From Pseudomonadota bacterium (GTDB taxonomy: Bacteria > Myxococcota > UBA9042 > PHBI01): 6,935 nt of DNA. The notes below the pieces were generated by a model. That model saw only the letters and a list, made by a program, of their open reading frames with translations. It was not told where the DNA came from and made no database searches. Position numbers and translations under genes: made by a program. The stretch covers positions 1 to 6,935 of the forward strand of contig SYAK01000551.1 of the NCBI GenBank assembly GCA_005788935.1, written 5' to 3'. Below are positions 6,367 through 6,935 of this stretch, in pieces (the stretch's first letter is position 1; every line of letters begins with the position of its first letter).

Positions 6367-6935
6367 TGTTTTACTGGCTTTGGGAGCTTTCGGGGGACGC
6401 GCCCGGCGTCTTCCGCCTCTTCGGTTCACCGACCTTCCGCGCCATCATGGCGCTCGCGACCGGCCTCTTCATCTGCCTCTTCCTGTATCCGTCGCTCATC
6501 CGACGCTTGCAGTTGAAACAGATTGGCCAGGTCGTCCGCAGCGATGGTCCCGAGTCCCACTTCTCGAAGCGCGGGACGCCGACGATGGGCGGCGTCCTCG
6601 TCATCCTCGCGGTCCTCGTCGCCTGCGGCCTCTGGTGTAACCTCAGCAACGTCTTCGTGTGGCTGACACTCGCCATCTTCGTCGGCTACGGCATCGTCGG
6701 CTTCCTCGACGACTACTGGAAGATTCGCGACCGCAGCTCGGGCGGCATGCCCGAAAAGGGCAAGCTCGTCTCGCAGTTCGGCATCGTCGGCGTCGTCGTC
6801 GCGATCTTCTTCTTCGGCGGCTACGCCGAGATCGCGGGCTACAGCCTCGAGCTGCACCTGCCGTTCGTGAAGCCGCAGCTCATGACGATCCCGCTGCCCG
6901 CGTGGGGCTATGCGGTCTTCGCGGCGCTCGTCATC
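6366..6935 (+). CDS. mraY: MraY, phospho-MurNAc-pentapeptide translocase, N-terminal part
   Basis: Partial: the first 190 residues are present and the gene runs off the window. MraY is a polytopic inner-membrane enzyme that transfers phospho-MurNAc-pentapeptide from UDP to undecaprenyl phosphate, giving lipid I. The start MFYWLWEL resembles the usual MraY 'MLYWL' opening. A first membrane helix lies at about 23-43, followed by a cytoplasmic loop with GTPTMGG (70-76), a family signature. Helices follow at about 76-90 and 96-114, then FLDDYWKI with the conserved Asp115-Asp116 pair and Lys119, part of the Mg2+/catalytic site. A soluble loop to about 135 contains the family's GK/QKL-like element (KGKLVSQ), then a helix at about 138-155. 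The third catalytic Asp and the His-rich loop would lie beyond the window. The start is ATG 6366, coupled to murF. Confidence 0.97.
   Translation, partial: MFYWLWELSGDAPGVFRLFGSPTFRAIMALATGLFICLFLYPSLIRRLQLKQIGQVVRSDGPESHFSKRGTPTMGGVLVILAVLVACGLWCNLSNVFVWLTLAIFVGYGIVGFLDDYWKIRDRSSGGMPEKGKLVSQFGIVGVVVAIFFFGGYAEIAGYSLELHLPFVKPQLMTIPLPAWGYAVFAALVI

Noticed and set aside
6507..6530. AT-leaning patch in mraY as another palindromic island
   Set aside because: It has uncommon codons (TTG, AAA, ATT) but no inverted repeat beyond the 6-base TGGCCA, so it does not fit the pattern.
6359..6640. Short + strand frame across the murF-mraY junction
   Set aside because: It is in the wrong frame; the overlapping frame from ATG 6366 encodes MraY with GTPTMGG and DDxxK motifs.

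Overview
The window is a stretch of the division and cell wall (dcw) cluster of a high-GC Gram-negative-type bacterium. All genes lie on the + strand: the 3' end of rsmH (mraW), then ftsL, ftsI (a class B penicillin-binding protein), murE, murF and the 5' part of mraY. This is the canonical dcw order, so murD, ftsW and murG would be expected downstream. GC content is high (about 70% by eye) with strong G/C preference at third codon positions, which also explains the long spurious antisense ORFs. MurE carries the DNPR motif of meso-diaminopimelate ligases. The large FtsI ends in a PASTA domain. High GC, a compact dcw operon and PASTA-bearing FtsI would suit Myxococcota or a related former deltaproteobacterial lineage, but this placement is inference and no phylogenetic marker here settles it.

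Layout: 1-268 is the C-terminal part of the 16S rRNA m4C1402 methyltransferase RsmH. 265-603 is the small bitopic divisome protein FtsL. 600-3353 is FtsI, the septal transpeptidase, 917 residues against 588 in E. coli. 3353-4885 is MurE and 4882-6366 is MurF, which add the third residue and the D-Ala-D-Ala dipeptide to UDP-MurNAc-peptide in the cytoplasm. 6366-6935 is the start of MraY, the membrane enzyme that moves the finished phospho-MurNAc-pentapeptide onto undecaprenyl phosphate. Every junction is a 1- or 4-base start/stop overlap with a GGAGG-type Shine-Dalgarno sequence inside the preceding gene. The genes therefore look like one translationally coupled transcript; no internal promoter or terminator is visible and there is no intergenic space.

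The gene content is ordinary. Two things are less so. First, FtsI has two apparent insertions, one in the N-terminal non-catalytic domain and one of about 64 extra residues just upstream of the SxxK catalytic motif, plus a PASTA domain and a proline-rich tail. Second, several short islands inside ftsI and murF switch to AT-rich, locally non-preferred codons and coincide with inverted repeats. The clearest are a 31-base centred dyad followed by a 12-base perfect palindrome in murF, and a 10-bp stem with an eight-base T-rich loop in ftsI. Their meaning is unknown and chance is not excluded. I found no RNA gene, mobile element, CRISPR array or evidence of a novel multi-gene system.
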